DNA of 64,000 bases from Parabacteroides goldsteinii DSM 19448 = WAL 12034 (GCF_000969835.1 NZ_KQ033913.1:250859-314858), one strand, 5' to 3'; numbered from the stretch's first letter, positions 51,934 through 62,083 are shown. Numbers and translations: made by a program. Notes: a model not told the origin generated them from the letters alone.

Positions 51934-54810
51934 TTACAACGTCAGTTTCAAATTAAATCCGAAGCTACGTGTTGCAGGAATACTGTTGAATTCTACACCT
52001 TCACCAATTTCAGCCGTACCAAAGAAGTTAGCTTCCGGATCAATATGGGGAACATGAGATTTGATCAACCACAAATTACGACCTTCAAATCCTAGATCCA
52101 AAGATTTGATAAAGAAATCCTTAAACCATTTTCTGGGTAATGAATAGGAGAATGTTAACTCTCTAAGTTTTACATAAGAAGCATCAAAAACACAGCCTTC
52201 TGTATTAGATGTTTTTGCCATATGACTCCAATAGTCCTGCATATTTTTAACAGGGACATCATTTGGACGGCTAGTTCCATCCGCATTCATAATAACTCCT
52301 GATTCAATGTATTGGTCTTCACGTCCTACAGCTGTTTCAGCAGAGAGACCGAGTGATCTTAAAGAAGAAACTGTTCCTGAATAAAGACTTCCACCCTGGC
52401 GAATATCAATTAGGAAGCTAAGGTTGAATCCTTTATAAGAAAGACTATTATTGATACCCATTGTAAAATCAGGATAGATATCACCTAAACGAACATTGTT
52501 TTCTGTTTCACGTAAACCTGTTTTTTCGTTGATAATAAAGTTTCCCTGGTCATCACGTTTCCATCCTGTTCCATACAACCCGAATGACTCGCCAACCTGT
52601 GCCTTTACCTGTAAACCACTCCATCCGGAAGTCAATGTATAGTTTGTCATTCCTTCTGCCAACTCATTTACAGTTTGTTTATTAGATGCAAAGTTTATGT
52701 CCAAATCCCATTTCCAGTCACGTGTACGGACAGGGGTTAATCCAAGACTGATTTCAATACCATTGTTCGTTAATTTACCGGCATTGATATTATTTGTAAA
52801 ATAACCGGTAGAACGAGGTACATCTATAGAAACAATCTGATCTGTTGTTACATTACGGTAATAAGTAGCATCTAAACGTACACGATTGTCAAAAAATCGT
52901 AGATCGGCACCAATTTCAAATGCAGATTGATTTTGAGGCTTCAGATCTTCCAGAGGGAAAATACGCGGTCCGGTAAAACCAACTAAACCATTATGTGGCA
53001 AAGTGTTTACAATACTATACTGCAAAAAATATGTGTTTACAGCTTTATATTGGAATGCCAACTGATAAGGTTTTTCATCGCTACCAACGTTTGCATAGTT
53101 TATACGGAATTTACCAAAGTTCAGGATGTCTTTATTTTCCATTAACTCTGTAAAAACAAAAGCGGCACTTACTGAAGGATAGAAATAAGAACGATTGTTG
53201 ACAGGTAAAGTAGACGACCAGTCGTTACGTCCTGTTACATTTAGGAATGCCATACTTTTGTAACTGAAGCCCAAATCGAAATAAATACCCATAAGGCGTT
53301 TGATTTCGTAGTAGTTTACGGGACTTGTTGCTTTTGCATTTGTATAAGTATAAAGACCATCGACGATCAAACCATTTGCCAATGTATTGTTATTAGTCCA
53401 TTCGCGCTGATTGATATTATGTCCGAAAATACCTTTGATTCCGAAATCATCAAATGTCTTTTCGTATGTAACCATCAAGTCGTTATTAACAATTCTATTA
53501 GCCAAGTCCCATGTTTGGAATTTACCTTCCATTTCGCCAACAGTTCCTTTTGCATATATCTTACGTCTGGTTTCGTTATAGAAGTCAGTTCCGGCATTGT
53601 TTGAGATAGTCAATCCTTCGAAAGGCTTATATGTCAAAATGATATTGCCGATGACACGATCCATTCTTGTCGTATATTTATTTTTGTTGATAATCCAATA
53701 AGGGTTATTACTTTTTCCGTCAGGATCCAGAGTAATTTGTTTTCCGTATTCGTCCACCCAATTGTTTTTAATATCGCGTGTATCAACAGTTCTTGGCAAT
53801 CCATTTACCAGAGGCACTAACAAGTTCGGGTCGTTTGAACCTTGTGCGGCACGTCCTTTGGAATCATTACGTACGTATTGTGCAGAGACACGGGCTGAAA
53901 ATTTTGAGTTGAAATCCATTCCGGCATTTACAGAAAAACTATATTTATTATAATCAGACTCCGGTATAATACCTTTCTGGTTAACAGAAGAGAAGCTGGT
54001 TCTAAAATCTGCTTTTTCACCACCACCGGCAACAGATACGTTATTGATATAACTCATACCTGTTTGGTAAAAGTCTTTTACATTATCCGGATATGCTTGT
54101 AAAGTTACTTTTTCTCCTTTATAGTTATTATATTGCATACCGTCGGCAGCAGCTTTAGCAATGTTCGGTCCCCAACCGTTCAAACTCTTAACGTTGTATT
54201 CTCCGTAGTTACCTTGAGCATATTCATTTTGGAATTCAGGTAATTTAGCTACGTTCTCAAATCGCGTAGAAGAATTTACGGTAATGAATGTCTTCATGTT
54301 CTTGCTACCTTTTTTAGTTGTGATAACAATTGCACCATCTTTTGCACGTGCTCCATACAACGCTGTTGCAGCTGCCCCTTTCAGGACATTGATAGACTCA
54401 ACATCATCTGAACTGATGTCGCTGGCACGGTTACCGGCATCGACGTTTCCTGTGATATCATCAGGATTATAAGCGCCATTATCAATAGGTAAACCATCAA
54501 CAACAAACAAAGGTGAAGAGTTCGTACCAATAGAGGAAGCTCCGCGAATTTGAATTTTTGCAGCTCCGCCCGCAGTACCAGAGGACTGTCCGATACGTAC
54601 ACCTGCAACTTTTCCGGATAAAGCATTTACTACATTACTTTCACGCGCTTTGGTAATCTCTTCTCCTCCTACGCTCGACACAGCATAACCCAATGATTTT
54701 TCAGAACGTTTAATACCGATAGCTGTTACAACAACTTCGTCTATATTTTGAGTATCAGAATTTAATCTGATATTCAAAACAGCCTGAACAGCGACTTCCT
54801 GAGTTTTCAT
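51934..54810 (-). CDS. Silent 5'-truncated SusC body (shufflon cassette B)
   Basis: The 958-residue frame begins MKTQEVAVQ. Homology starts slightly earlier at SSAKTLVISYVG, encoded from 54846. There is no signal peptide and no first half of the carboxypeptidase-D-like domain; an in-frame TAA lies a few codons upstream. The plug (IDEVVVTAIGIKRSEKSLGY, FVVDGLPIDNG, ALYGARAKDGAIVITT) and barrel to FNLKLTL are complete. The plug and barrel differ strongly from cassette A and from the 62180 gene, so it should take up a different ligand. No promoter is visible. Joining site B to site C would restore a full-length, exported protein. Confidence 0.88.
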   Translation of the reverse strand: MKTQEVAVQAVLNIRLNSDTQNIDEVVVTAIGIKRSEKSLGYAVSSVGGEEITKARESNVVNALSGKVAGVRIGQSSGTAGGAAKIQIRGASSIGTNSSPLFVVDGLPIDNGAYNPDDITGNVDAGNRASDISSDDVESINVLKGAAATALYGARAKDGAIVITTKKGSKNMKTFITVNSSTRFENVAKLPEFQNEYAQGNYGEYNVKSLNGWGPNIAKAAADGMQYNNYKGEKVTLQAYPDNVKDFYQTGMSYINNVSVAGGGEKADFRTSFSSVNQKGIIPESDYNKYSFSVNAGMDFNSKFSARVSAQYVRNDSKGRAAQGSNDPNLLVPLVNGLPRTVDTRDIKNNWVDEYGKQITLDPDGKSNNPYWIINKNKYTTRMDRVIGNIILTYKPFEGLTISNNAGTDFYNETRRKIYAKGTVGEMEGKFQTWDLANRIVNNDLMVTYEKTFDDFGIKGIFGHNINQREWTNNNTLANGLIVDGLYTYTNAKATSPVNYYEIKRLMGIYFDLGFSYKSMAFLNVTGRNDWSSTLPVNNRSYFYPSVSAAFVFTELMENKDILNFGKFRINYANVGSDEKPYQLAFQYKAVNTYFLQYSIVNTLPHNGLVGFTGPRIFPLEDLKPQNQSAFEIGADLRFFDNRVRLDATYYRNVTTDQIVSIDVPRSTGYFTNNINAGKLTNNGIEISLGLTPVRTRDWKWDLDINFASNKQTVNELAEGMTNYTLTSGWSGLQVKAQVGESFGLYGTGWKRDDQGNFIINEKTGLRETENNVRLGDIYPDFTMGINNSLSYKGFNLSFLIDIRQGGSLYSGTVSSLRSLGLSAETAVGREDQYIESGVIMNADGTSRPNDVPVKNMQDYWSHMAKTSNTEGCVFDASYVKLRELTFSYSLPRKWFKDFFIKSLDLGFEGRNLWLIKSHVPHIDPEANFFGTAEIGEGVEFNSIPATRSFGFNLKLTL

Positions 54811-54826
54811 ACCTACGTAAGAAATT

Positions 54827-54846
54827 ACCAGAGTCTTTGCAGAACT
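54827..54846 (-). other. Recombination site B (susC cassette boundary)
   Basis: On the minus strand this reads AGTTCTGCAAAGACTCTGGT, identical to sites A and C over 20 bp, and marks where SusC homology begins in cassette B. Confidence 0.85.
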
Positions 54847-54999
54847 CAGTTGTTTGTAACTATATGATTATCAATATATTAGTTTTAAATGAAATATTTA
54901 TTTTTCTGACAGTAAACTCCGATTTCAACAATGAAATAAATTGCACAACCAATACATATGTCTATAATACAGATTCTTACAGCTCCTGTATATTCAAAA

Positions 55000-55041
55000 G
55001 GTAGAATTTGATATTATAAAATATAATACTCAAATTCTACC
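55000..55041. repeat. Hairpin ahead of cassette B
   Basis: GGTAGAATTTGA (55000-55011) pairs with TCAAATTCTACC (55030-55041), and the interior TATTATA/TATAATA extends the pairing. It is the counterpart of 48985-49021. The remaining gap 54847-55114 holds no gene. Confidence 0.75.
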
Positions 55042-55114
55042 TTCTAAATAATGAATTTAACTAAACTAACTAATGTTTTACAAGTCGTTCTTTATCCTTT
55101 AAATAGGTATTTTA

Positions 55115-56257
55115 TTATCGTGAGGTTGTATAAATATTTTTCAACCAATACTCAAAAACAGGGTCCTGTATTTCTATTACGTTACCCGGAAGAATATCGA
55201 TTAAATCTTTTTCCAAGGTGGCTTTTTTTAAGTTTTTGATATTTGCTGAAGTACCTAATTTATATTTTGCTAATACATCTTTGGATGAAAAGTTGACAAC
55301 ACTGTCTGCCACAGCTAATAAAAAGTTTATCTGTTTAGAACTCAACGTGTCTATTATATTTGCAAATAGCAGACTTAATTGACCTGTCAAACTTGAAAAA
55401 GATTCACTGATGATAGCTTCAGTACATATTTGGGGAGTTCTGAGCCAAACCTGCTGGCTTAGCTGCTGGACATAATAGGGGTGGTCTTTTACCTTGGCTG
55501 CTATGCTGTTACATAAATCTTCAGATATGCTTTTACCCGTATCTGTAAAGCGTGTAGAAATAAACGAAACCCAATCGGCTCTACCTATTTTGTGCAAAAA
55601 CAGAATATCTCCGAATTTGTAAAAAGGCATGCTGTAATCATTAAAAATATCCAGCAACATATGCCGTTTGCTTCCATAGAGGCAATAGCAGACAGATGTC
55701 TGTTTTTGCCAATGAGCGCGTAACTTGCGCTGAAAAGCCAAAGGATCTTCATATTCGTTGATATTCTGGAATTCATCAATACATACGATTATTTTTTTTC
55801 CAGAGTCATTAGCTATGGCTTGCGGCAAATCCAGTATTTCATCATAAGTTAATTTATTATCCTTGAAAGTTATGCCAAATGAAAGTTCATAAGTCTGACT
55901 GGTATCTGATAATGAAATGATTGGAGCCAACTTTCCCAGATATCTTTTGACACCGGATACAAATTCTTCCCAAGCGGAAGTCGATACCTTTAACAGCGCA
56001 TTTGCATAAGCAAGATAAAATTCTTCCTCCGTCCGACAATTGAAAATATCGACATGACAGATATAATAATCCTTACTTGAATTCAGTAACAACTGTGCTG
56101 TTTTATTGACTAAAGAAGTTTTTCCCCAACGACGGGGAGATATAATGACAGTATTAACCAGGCTGTTAAAATTCTGAGTAAGCAGTTTGACTTCTTGTTC
56201 CCTGTCTGTAAAATTTTCTTTGTCTGCTATGCGACCGTAAACAAATGGAGTATTCAT
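55115..56257 (-). CDS. ATPase of the archaeal-type ATPase_2 family
   Basis: From ATG 56257 the product has 380 residues. It starts FVYGRIADKENFTDREQE, with the family's FxxRExE-like opening. Walker A is ISPRRWGKTSLV, Walker B is IIVCIDEFQNI, and a sensor segment CYCLYGSKRHML follows. The C-terminal part is winged-helix-like (LSSKQINFLLAVADS, LKKATLEKDLIDI). The family is common in Bacteroidetes with unknown targets. It is not related in sequence to the DUF4143 gene, yet holds the same position: directly upstream of a truncated susC and its hairpin. Confidence 0.9.
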   Translation of the reverse strand: MNTPFVYGRIADKENFTDREQEVKLLTQNFNSLVNTVIISPRRWGKTSLVNKTAQLLLNSSKDYYICHVDIFNCRTEEEFYLAYANALLKVSTSAWEEFVSGVKRYLGKLAPIISLSDTSQTYELSFGITFKDNKLTYDEILDLPQAIANDSGKKIIVCIDEFQNINEYEDPLAFQRKLRAHWQKQTSVCYCLYGSKRHMLLDIFNDYSMPFYKFGDILFLHKIGRADWVSFISTRFTDTGKSISEDLCNSIAAKVKDHPYYVQQLSQQVWLRTPQICTEAIISESFSSLTGQLSLLFANIIDTLSSKQINFLLAVADSVVNFSSKDVLAKYKLGTSANIKNLKKATLEKDLIDILPGNVIEIQDPVFEYWLKNIYTTSR

Positions 56258-56282
56258 ATTGCTTCTGTTTTTGTGAACAGAA

Positions 56283-56290
56283 CAAAAGTA
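56283..56290 (-). promoter_or_regulatory. -7 box of the ATPase_2 gene
   Basis: CAAAAGTA reads TACTTTTG on the minus strand, 25 bp before the ATG. Confidence 0.5.
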
Positions 56291-56447
56291 ATAGAAAAAC
56301 ATCTAATTAACTAATTTGAAATCGATCTATTTCAAATCAATTGATTAGATGCGGACTTTCTTCTCAAAAGTATCCTGTCTATTGGTCAATTTATCTCTAT
56401 GTCTTTTTGATTACTATGCATACTAATTTAAATTACATCGGCAGGTA

Positions 56448-56535
56448 ATCAATGGTTGATAACCATCAACCGATTGGTTCATAATTATCGGCCGATTGGC
56501 TCACAATTATCAACCATACGGCCGATAATTATCAG
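56448..56535. repeat. Array of four 22-bp tandem units (array 3)
   Basis: Units begin at 56448, 56470, 56492 and 56514. Units 2 and 3 share CCGATTGG, then TCA and AATTATC. Unit 4 has AATTATCAG at the matching place, and unit 1 has AACCATCAA. Units 2 and 4 also form 14-bp inverted arms (56481-56494 and 56519-56532). Most of the 425-bp gap between the ATPase start and the susD stop is otherwise empty, apart from a 9-bp inverted repeat at 56314-56337. Confidence 0.75.
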
Positions 56536-56618
56536 CCGCTGATTTCGTCAGCTTCCAATATAAGAAATAAAGCAATAAGTTGTTCATAAGCAAAGGAATA
56601 AATAATAATGTGTTACAA

Positions 56619-56656
56619 TAAAAAAACAGGGCGTATCGTAATCGCCGATACACCCT
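56619..56656 (-). terminator. Terminator of the intact SusC/SusD pair
   Basis: AGGGCGTATCG (56628-56638) pairs with CGATACACCCT (56646-56656) with one mismatch, followed on the minus strand by a long T run. Confidence 0.85.
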
Positions 56657-56682
56657 ATTCCTGTCTTTATTACTTTCTATTC

Positions 56683-58275
56683 TCAACGGCTTCCGCCTGC
56701 CCACCAAACGGGTTCAGTGTAAACATATTGTCCGTCACCAAAAGCTGTTTTTATAGCCGGGTTGGCAAGAACATCGTCTGCACCGTATCCGAAACGATAC
56801 GGGAATCTGTTGGTATTTAATGGGTTCTTCAGTTCAACGAATTCTTCACCGGCGCCTTTCATACGGCGGTAATCGCAATATGCTTCGGTAGACTCGCCTG
56901 ACGCTCCGAAGAATGACAGGTATTTCTGAATCATTGTTTCTTTCAGAGGATTGACTGCGAACAGAGGTTTTACGCTTTTCTCGAAATAATCTTCTGCAAC
57001 ATCTGCGCCCAGGTTTACTTCGCCGCCTACCCAATTCTCAGTAGCATCTATCAGCATGTTTTCTGTATTTGCAAATCCGGCAATTACTGCTTCTTTCAAT
57101 GCTGCTTCCGCTTCGTTTTTTCTTCCTAAGCGGCAAAGAGCCTCTGCTTCAAGGAATTTCACTTCGTGGTAACTGATTAACTGCGTAGGAGTAGTGATTG
57201 CCCATAAGGCCATAGACATACCATAAATATTCTGTACTTCATCCGGAGTCCCGTTGGGTGCGAAATTGATACTTTCAATATCAGTAGCCTGGTCTCCACC
57301 GTATCCGTAAACAATATATCCTGTCGGGTCCGGTTCGATAAATGCCTGAGGTGCTCTCGGGTCATTTCTTTCTACGAACTTGTCTATCAGGCTTTCGCTA
57401 GCTGCAAAACTGTTACGGCTATAGCTGAAACCCCATAATGGGTTTACCTGAGAATCTCCATCGTAAATAGTTAATTTACATTCTTCGGCAGCAGACTTGA
57501 ATGAGTTGTTTACATAAGTAAGAATATCTTCCAAATCTTTTGTTTTATTACTGCTCTTGTTAAGCAGACGCATTGTATAACGTGCTTTCAACGCATTTGC
57601 GGCCTTGTACCATGCACTGGCTTTACCGGAATAAATATAGTCTTTTGAACCGACTGCACCTGACAGACCTTCATCTTTGGCATTACCGCCGTCCAAAAGA
57701 ATGATGGCTTCGTCCAGATTCTTATGAATTTCAGTATAAATAAATTCCTGTGTATCTATTTTTGGCTGCATATAAGCCGGAGTTCCGTCAGGATTCAAGA
57801 TACCGGTTTCGGTGAAAGGTGTATCACCGAAGAAGTCCGTAACAATGGCAGCATTGTAGGCCAGATAAATTTTAGCAATAGCTTCAGTCACCACATTTCC
57901 TTGTTCGGAAGGGTCTTCCTGGCATTTCTGAATGGCTATTTTAGCATTTTTGATATTGGAATAAACTGTTCCCCAGACATTGTTATAGGTCGTTGCGATA
58001 GTCGGTTCTCCTGTGCGTACTTCCGCTCTGTACATCTGATTGCTGATGCCTGTTTCATGTTCCATGTAAACAGACGAGTAAAGAGAGAAGTCTCCGCCAA
58101 CTACACCAAATCCGGTACTGACTCCTAGGTCTGTAATCAGAAACTTAGCAGGAGCATCTGTCGGGTTATTCGGGTTGTTATTAACCTTGTCCATCGCATC
58201 TTCCGTACAGGAAGTAATGCTGAATGCAGTCAGGAATGAAAAAGCTAACAGCTTTCCTATTTTATTTATTTTCAT
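56683..58275 (-). CDS. SusD-like lipoprotein (group 2)
   Basis: The 530-residue product has signal AFSITSC then TEDAMDKVNNNPNNPTDAP. This is the SusD-like group 2 opening, with TDFFGDTPFTETG and a C-terminal QKYLSFFGASGESTEAYCDYRR region. It follows its SusC by 12 bp and forms a complete transport pair. Unlike cassettes A and B, this pair has an intact SusC. Asparagine-rich motifs are normal for the group. The substrate is unknown; no glycosidase is near. Confidence 0.94.
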   Translation of the reverse strand: MKINKIGKLLAFSFLTAFSITSCTEDAMDKVNNNPNNPTDAPAKFLITDLGVSTGFGVVGGDFSLYSSVYMEHETGISNQMYRAEVRTGEPTIATTYNNVWGTVYSNIKNAKIAIQKCQEDPSEQGNVVTEAIAKIYLAYNAAIVTDFFGDTPFTETGILNPDGTPAYMQPKIDTQEFIYTEIHKNLDEAIILLDGGNAKDEGLSGAVGSKDYIYSGKASAWYKAANALKARYTMRLLNKSSNKTKDLEDILTYVNNSFKSAAEECKLTIYDGDSQVNPLWGFSYSRNSFAASESLIDKFVERNDPRAPQAFIEPDPTGYIVYGYGGDQATDIESINFAPNGTPDEVQNIYGMSMALWAITTPTQLISYHEVKFLEAEALCRLGRKNEAEAALKEAVIAGFANTENMLIDATENWVGGEVNLGADVAEDYFEKSVKPLFAVNPLKETMIQKYLSFFGASGESTEAYCDYRRMKGAGEEFVELKNPLNTNRFPYRFGYGADDVLANPAIKTAFGDGQYVYTEPVWWAGGSR

Positions 58276-58287
58276 TTTGCGTACGAA

Positions 58288-61200
58288 TTAAAATTTAACA
58301 TTGACTCCAAAACCGTAACTGGCTGTTTGAGGCATTGAATAGTCTTCAAATGCACCAGACATGTTGTTGTTACCCTGACTGGCCTCCGGGTCCAAATCAG
58401 GAACCTGTGCCCAGATAAGGACATTTCTTGCAAAAACATTCAGAGTAACCTGCATCCAATTGCTTTTGAATACCGGATAACTTACTGCTACTTCGCGAAG
58501 TTTAATGAATGAATTATCATAAATTGAAGATTCATCAATATTATTCAGGATACTATAATATTCTTGCTGTGCATTTGCACCTGTAATGCCAATATCATTT
58601 TTTGTACCGTCTTCTTTATAACCATCAAAAATGATAGTTCCTTCACGATTTTCAGTTCTCTTGCTTACACCGTAGTAGTCTGCCAGACCGGATGTTCTGC
58701 TATACATTTGTCCGCCTTGCTTCCAGTCAAGTACTGCACTGATTGTACAATCCCACAGACGTAATGTCGTGTTGAAACCCATAATGAAGTCAGGCGATAC
58801 TTTACCGATAACCTGTGCTTCACCGGCAATAGGAAGACCGTCTTCGTCGACCAGACGATTACCGTTGGCATCTCTCTTATAACCGACACCATATATTACC
58901 GGATATTTTTCGCCGGCAGCTGCACGTACCTGCGGAGTTACATAACCTCCCAGACTGATATTTTCCACACCCGGAGCAAGTTCGTCAACGTAATTGTCTA
59001 TTTTTGTCCAGTTGAAACCGAAGTCCCAGTTTATGTCTCTCGTTCTGATCGGATTAAAAGACAAAGTGATTTCATGTACGTTCGTATGAAGTTTACCACC
59101 ATTTGTCACTAGCTTGCCGGCTCCGGTCGATGAAGCCAGAGGCACATCGAATATCTGGTCTTTTACATTCTGACGAGAGAATGTATAATTTAATGTTACC
59201 AGGTTGTCGAAGAAACTCAGGTCTGTCCCCAGTTCATAAGAACGTGTATTCTGAGGCTTCAGATTCGGGTCGTAAATTTTGTAATAAGGCGTATAACCGT
59301 TACTGCCGTTAATCGGATACAAGATTGGAGTTAAAGAATAGAAACCTCCTCCGTATGTCGGTACAGAATAAAAGTTTTCACGGAAATCGCCGGCCTGTCC
59401 CACTTCTGCATAAGAAGCTCTAATCTTTGCGTGGTTAACGACATCGTTTTTCAGCGCATCCAGTTCTGTCAGGATAAAACCCGCAGAAACAGAAGGGTAG
59501 AAGAATGCACGGTTTCCGCGCGGCATGCTTGAAACATAGTCCTGACGCCCTGTCACGGTTAAATAAAGCATGTTTTTATAAGAAGCGGATACGTTTCCGA
59601 AGAATCCGACAGTTCTTTTCTTCCAGTGTTCGGATGAAGTGGACTGAGTCGTTGCATTGTCGATATGATTCCATCCCGGGAAGTTGTAACCTGTTCCGTA
59701 TTCATAATATTTACCTCTGTTGCTCTGGATTACTTCGTTACCGGCAACTACATTCAATCCCCAATCATCGTTGATATTCCAGTCATAATTAATTGTCAGC
59801 AACGAGTTGTAGGTCGCATTGGTCCAACCGTAATTTTCGATTTGGCCTTTACCGCCTCCGGTGTTACTTCCGTAACCGTAGCTATCGACATAGTCTGTTG
59901 TATATGAATCGACACCGAACATATATCTTACATTCAATGTATGGTCTGTCGTACCAAACTTCGTTTTGTAGTTTGCATACGCATTACCAAAGAAACGGTT
60001 TGTATTTTCAGTAAATTTGTTATTATCCATCGCCCAGTATGCCTGGTCGAATGCACCACGGAATGAGTTTTGTGTATAAGGGTCGCCTGCGATATGGCTA
60101 GGGATTCCTGCCAGGTCGTAGCTTGGAGGTGCGGAATAAACAGTTCTCAGCAAACCGTTACCCGAAGTAACTGCCTTATCGATTGCCGTAGTAATGTAAT
60201 TACCGATGAATCCGGTAGTCCAATTGTCATGCAGTTTTGTTTCTGCACTTACTTTTACATTATATCTGTCCATTCCTGTACTAGGAATGATACCATCCTG
60301 GTGAGTATTACCCAAAGAAACGGAATAAGAGCTCTTATCCAAAGCCTGAGCGACATTTATAGAATTACTCCAGGTTACGCCGGTATCGAAGAAATCTTTG
60401 GCGTTGTCGTATGCCTGCGGTGTAGTCCAAGGGTCTAAACCTGCTGCGGCACGTTGAGGTTGATAATACATACCTTCATGATTTCCATATTCTTTAGTAT
60501 ATGCATTACTTGTATTTCCGCCATAAGTCGGATCATTAGGAAGGTCTGTAATTTTAGGTCCCCATGACAAACTGTTAGTAGGACTGTATTTTCCTGAAGC
60601 TCCCTGCGCATACGTTTTCTGGAATTCAGGGAGGCGTCCGATTACATCGAAACTCAGGTTAGAAGAAAAGCTAATCTGAGGTTTGCCTTTAGCCAGACCT
60701 TTACCACTTTTAGTCGTAATAACGATTACACCATTAGAAGCACGGATACCATACAAAGCAGAAGCTGCCTGACCTTTCAGGATATTGATGCTTTCAATAT
60801 CGTTTGGGTCGATATCCACCGCACGATTTGCGAAGTCGGCACCGCTCACACTACCATTGTTCTGCAAATCCGTATCAACGTCAGGTGTACTTGTTACAGG
60901 CATACCATCAATTACATACAGCGGAGTATTGTCACCGGAGAAAGAACGTGCACCACGGATCGTGATTTGAGAAGACGCACCAGGCATACCGGAAGACGGT
61001 TTGATATCCAAACCTGAAACTTTACCCTGCAATGCGCCGGCTAAGTTTGAATTGGCGGCCTGAGTCAATTTTTCTCCCTTTACATCCTGGACAGCATAAC
61101 CCAATGCTTTCTTTTCTTTAGAGATACCCATCGCTGTAACAACAACTTCATCCAGATTCTGAGTATCTGATTTTAAAACTACTCTTACATTCGGGGAAAC

Positions 61201-61452
61201 GGGTACTTCTTGTGTAAGCATACCGACGTAAGAAACTATCAGTACTTTACCGTTAGAAGGAACTTCCAACGTGAAGTTACCATCATAGTCTGTCACTGTA
61301 CCGACCATTGTACCTTTCACAACAATCGACGCCCCAATAACCGGCAGCCCATCATCAGCGGAAATAACAGAACCTGCTACTTTCGTGTTCTGAGCAACCA
61401 CAGTGCTTATACCTATTACGAGGCACAGCAGAATAAAAGTGAACTTTTTCAT
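58288..61452 (-). CDS. SusC/RagA-family TonB-dependent transporter, intact
   Basis: The 1054-residue product (from the third of three close ATGs, beginning MKKFTFILL) has a signal peptide ending VVAQNTK. It has a full carboxypeptidase-D-like domain (VAGSVISADDGLPVIGASIV, VSYVGMLTQEV), plug (LDEVVVTAMGISKEKKALGY, DGMPVTSTP, LYGIRASNGVIVITT) and barrel ending GFGVNVKF. Its N-terminal domain is closely similar to that of the 62180 gene. At the place where the recombination core would fall it reads SNGKVLIVS, so it lacks the core and should not exchange. A second close start (MFMMKK) adds three residues. Confidence 0.95.
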   Translation of the reverse strand: MKKFTFILLCLVIGISTVVAQNTKVAGSVISADDGLPVIGASIVVKGTMVGTVTDYDGNFTLEVPSNGKVLIVSYVGMLTQEVPVSPNVRVVLKSDTQNLDEVVVTAMGISKEKKALGYAVQDVKGEKLTQAANSNLAGALQGKVSGLDIKPSSGMPGASSQITIRGARSFSGDNTPLYVIDGMPVTSTPDVDTDLQNNGSVSGADFANRAVDIDPNDIESINILKGQAASALYGIRASNGVIVITTKSGKGLAKGKPQISFSSNLSFDVIGRLPEFQKTYAQGASGKYSPTNSLSWGPKITDLPNDPTYGGNTSNAYTKEYGNHEGMYYQPQRAAAGLDPWTTPQAYDNAKDFFDTGVTWSNSINVAQALDKSSYSVSLGNTHQDGIIPSTGMDRYNVKVSAETKLHDNWTTGFIGNYITTAIDKAVTSGNGLLRTVYSAPPSYDLAGIPSHIAGDPYTQNSFRGAFDQAYWAMDNNKFTENTNRFFGNAYANYKTKFGTTDHTLNVRYMFGVDSYTTDYVDSYGYGSNTGGGKGQIENYGWTNATYNSLLTINYDWNINDDWGLNVVAGNEVIQSNRGKYYEYGTGYNFPGWNHIDNATTQSTSSEHWKKRTVGFFGNVSASYKNMLYLTVTGRQDYVSSMPRGNRAFFYPSVSAGFILTELDALKNDVVNHAKIRASYAEVGQAGDFRENFYSVPTYGGGFYSLTPILYPINGSNGYTPYYKIYDPNLKPQNTRSYELGTDLSFFDNLVTLNYTFSRQNVKDQIFDVPLASSTGAGKLVTNGGKLHTNVHEITLSFNPIRTRDINWDFGFNWTKIDNYVDELAPGVENISLGGYVTPQVRAAAGEKYPVIYGVGYKRDANGNRLVDEDGLPIAGEAQVIGKVSPDFIMGFNTTLRLWDCTISAVLDWKQGGQMYSRTSGLADYYGVSKRTENREGTIIFDGYKEDGTKNDIGITGANAQQEYYSILNNIDESSIYDNSFIKLREVAVSYPVFKSNWMQVTLNVFARNVLIWAQVPDLDPEASQGNNNMSGAFEDYSMPQTASYGFGVNVKF

Positions 61453-61558
61453 CATAAACACACATTATTTATTAAACTAATAGAATTTACCATATATATA
61501 CAAGTGCAATATAATTAGATAGTTAAGTGACAAAATAAGACTTGTTAAGATTTTATTT

Positions 61559-61578
61559 AGTCTTTGCAGAACTTGGTA
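61559..61578 (-). other. Recombination site D (null site)
   Basis: On the minus strand this reads TACCAAGTTCTGCAAAGACT, identical over 20 bp to 62370-62389 inside the intact susC, in opposite orientation. It is non-coding. Joined to the 62180 N-terminus the reading frame would continue AAA TAA and stop at once. Confidence 0.8.
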
Positions 61579-62075
61579 TAAAATGCGTAAACGAATCTAA
61601 AATCAAGGGCGAAAGATTTAAAAGAAGTAACAGGATATACATGTGGGTATCTTTTCAATGTATTTTCTATCTAGCTAGAACAGAAATAGAAATGACTTTA
61701 TTTACTACTCATTTTCAAAAAAAGAGGGATTTGACTGACTATATTTTTTCACAGAAAATTAGTAGCCGATATTTTTTGACTTGCTTTGCGTTTCAATCCA
61801 TCATCTTTATTTGGGGGCAAATGAAACGAAAAAATCGCGAGGCTTTTCTACCGGGGTGGTCCCCAGCGGTTTTTAGGTCAAATAAATCTTAGCCTGAAGT
61901 GTAAAAGGCAAGGGGTTAAAAATAGATAATTTTAAATCGTCTGTTTGTCGGAAATCTTAAAATAACAGCAGCTGTTTCACTTCCGGAATACCCGATTTAC
62001 TTGCTATTTTGTTAATTAACAGTCCTTTTTTTGTAAAAAGTTATTAGAATTTAGTTGTTATAATAAATTTATTAT

Positions 62076-62083
62076 TACATTTG
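62076..62083 (+). promoter_or_regulatory. -7 box of the expressed shufflon susC
   Basis: TACATTTG is an exact TAnnTTTG match, with GTTG about 18 bp upstream. The leader would be about 90 nt. No comparable box precedes cassettes A or B. Confidence 0.6.

Noticed and set aside
58288..61452. Fifth shufflon site in the intact SusC
   Set aside because: The homologous position encodes SNGKVLIVS and lacks the 15-bp core, so it is conserved domain sequence only.
61542..61892. 116-residue open frame upstream of the expressed susC
   Set aside because: It crosses recombination site D, has no motif, and codon use looks non-coding.
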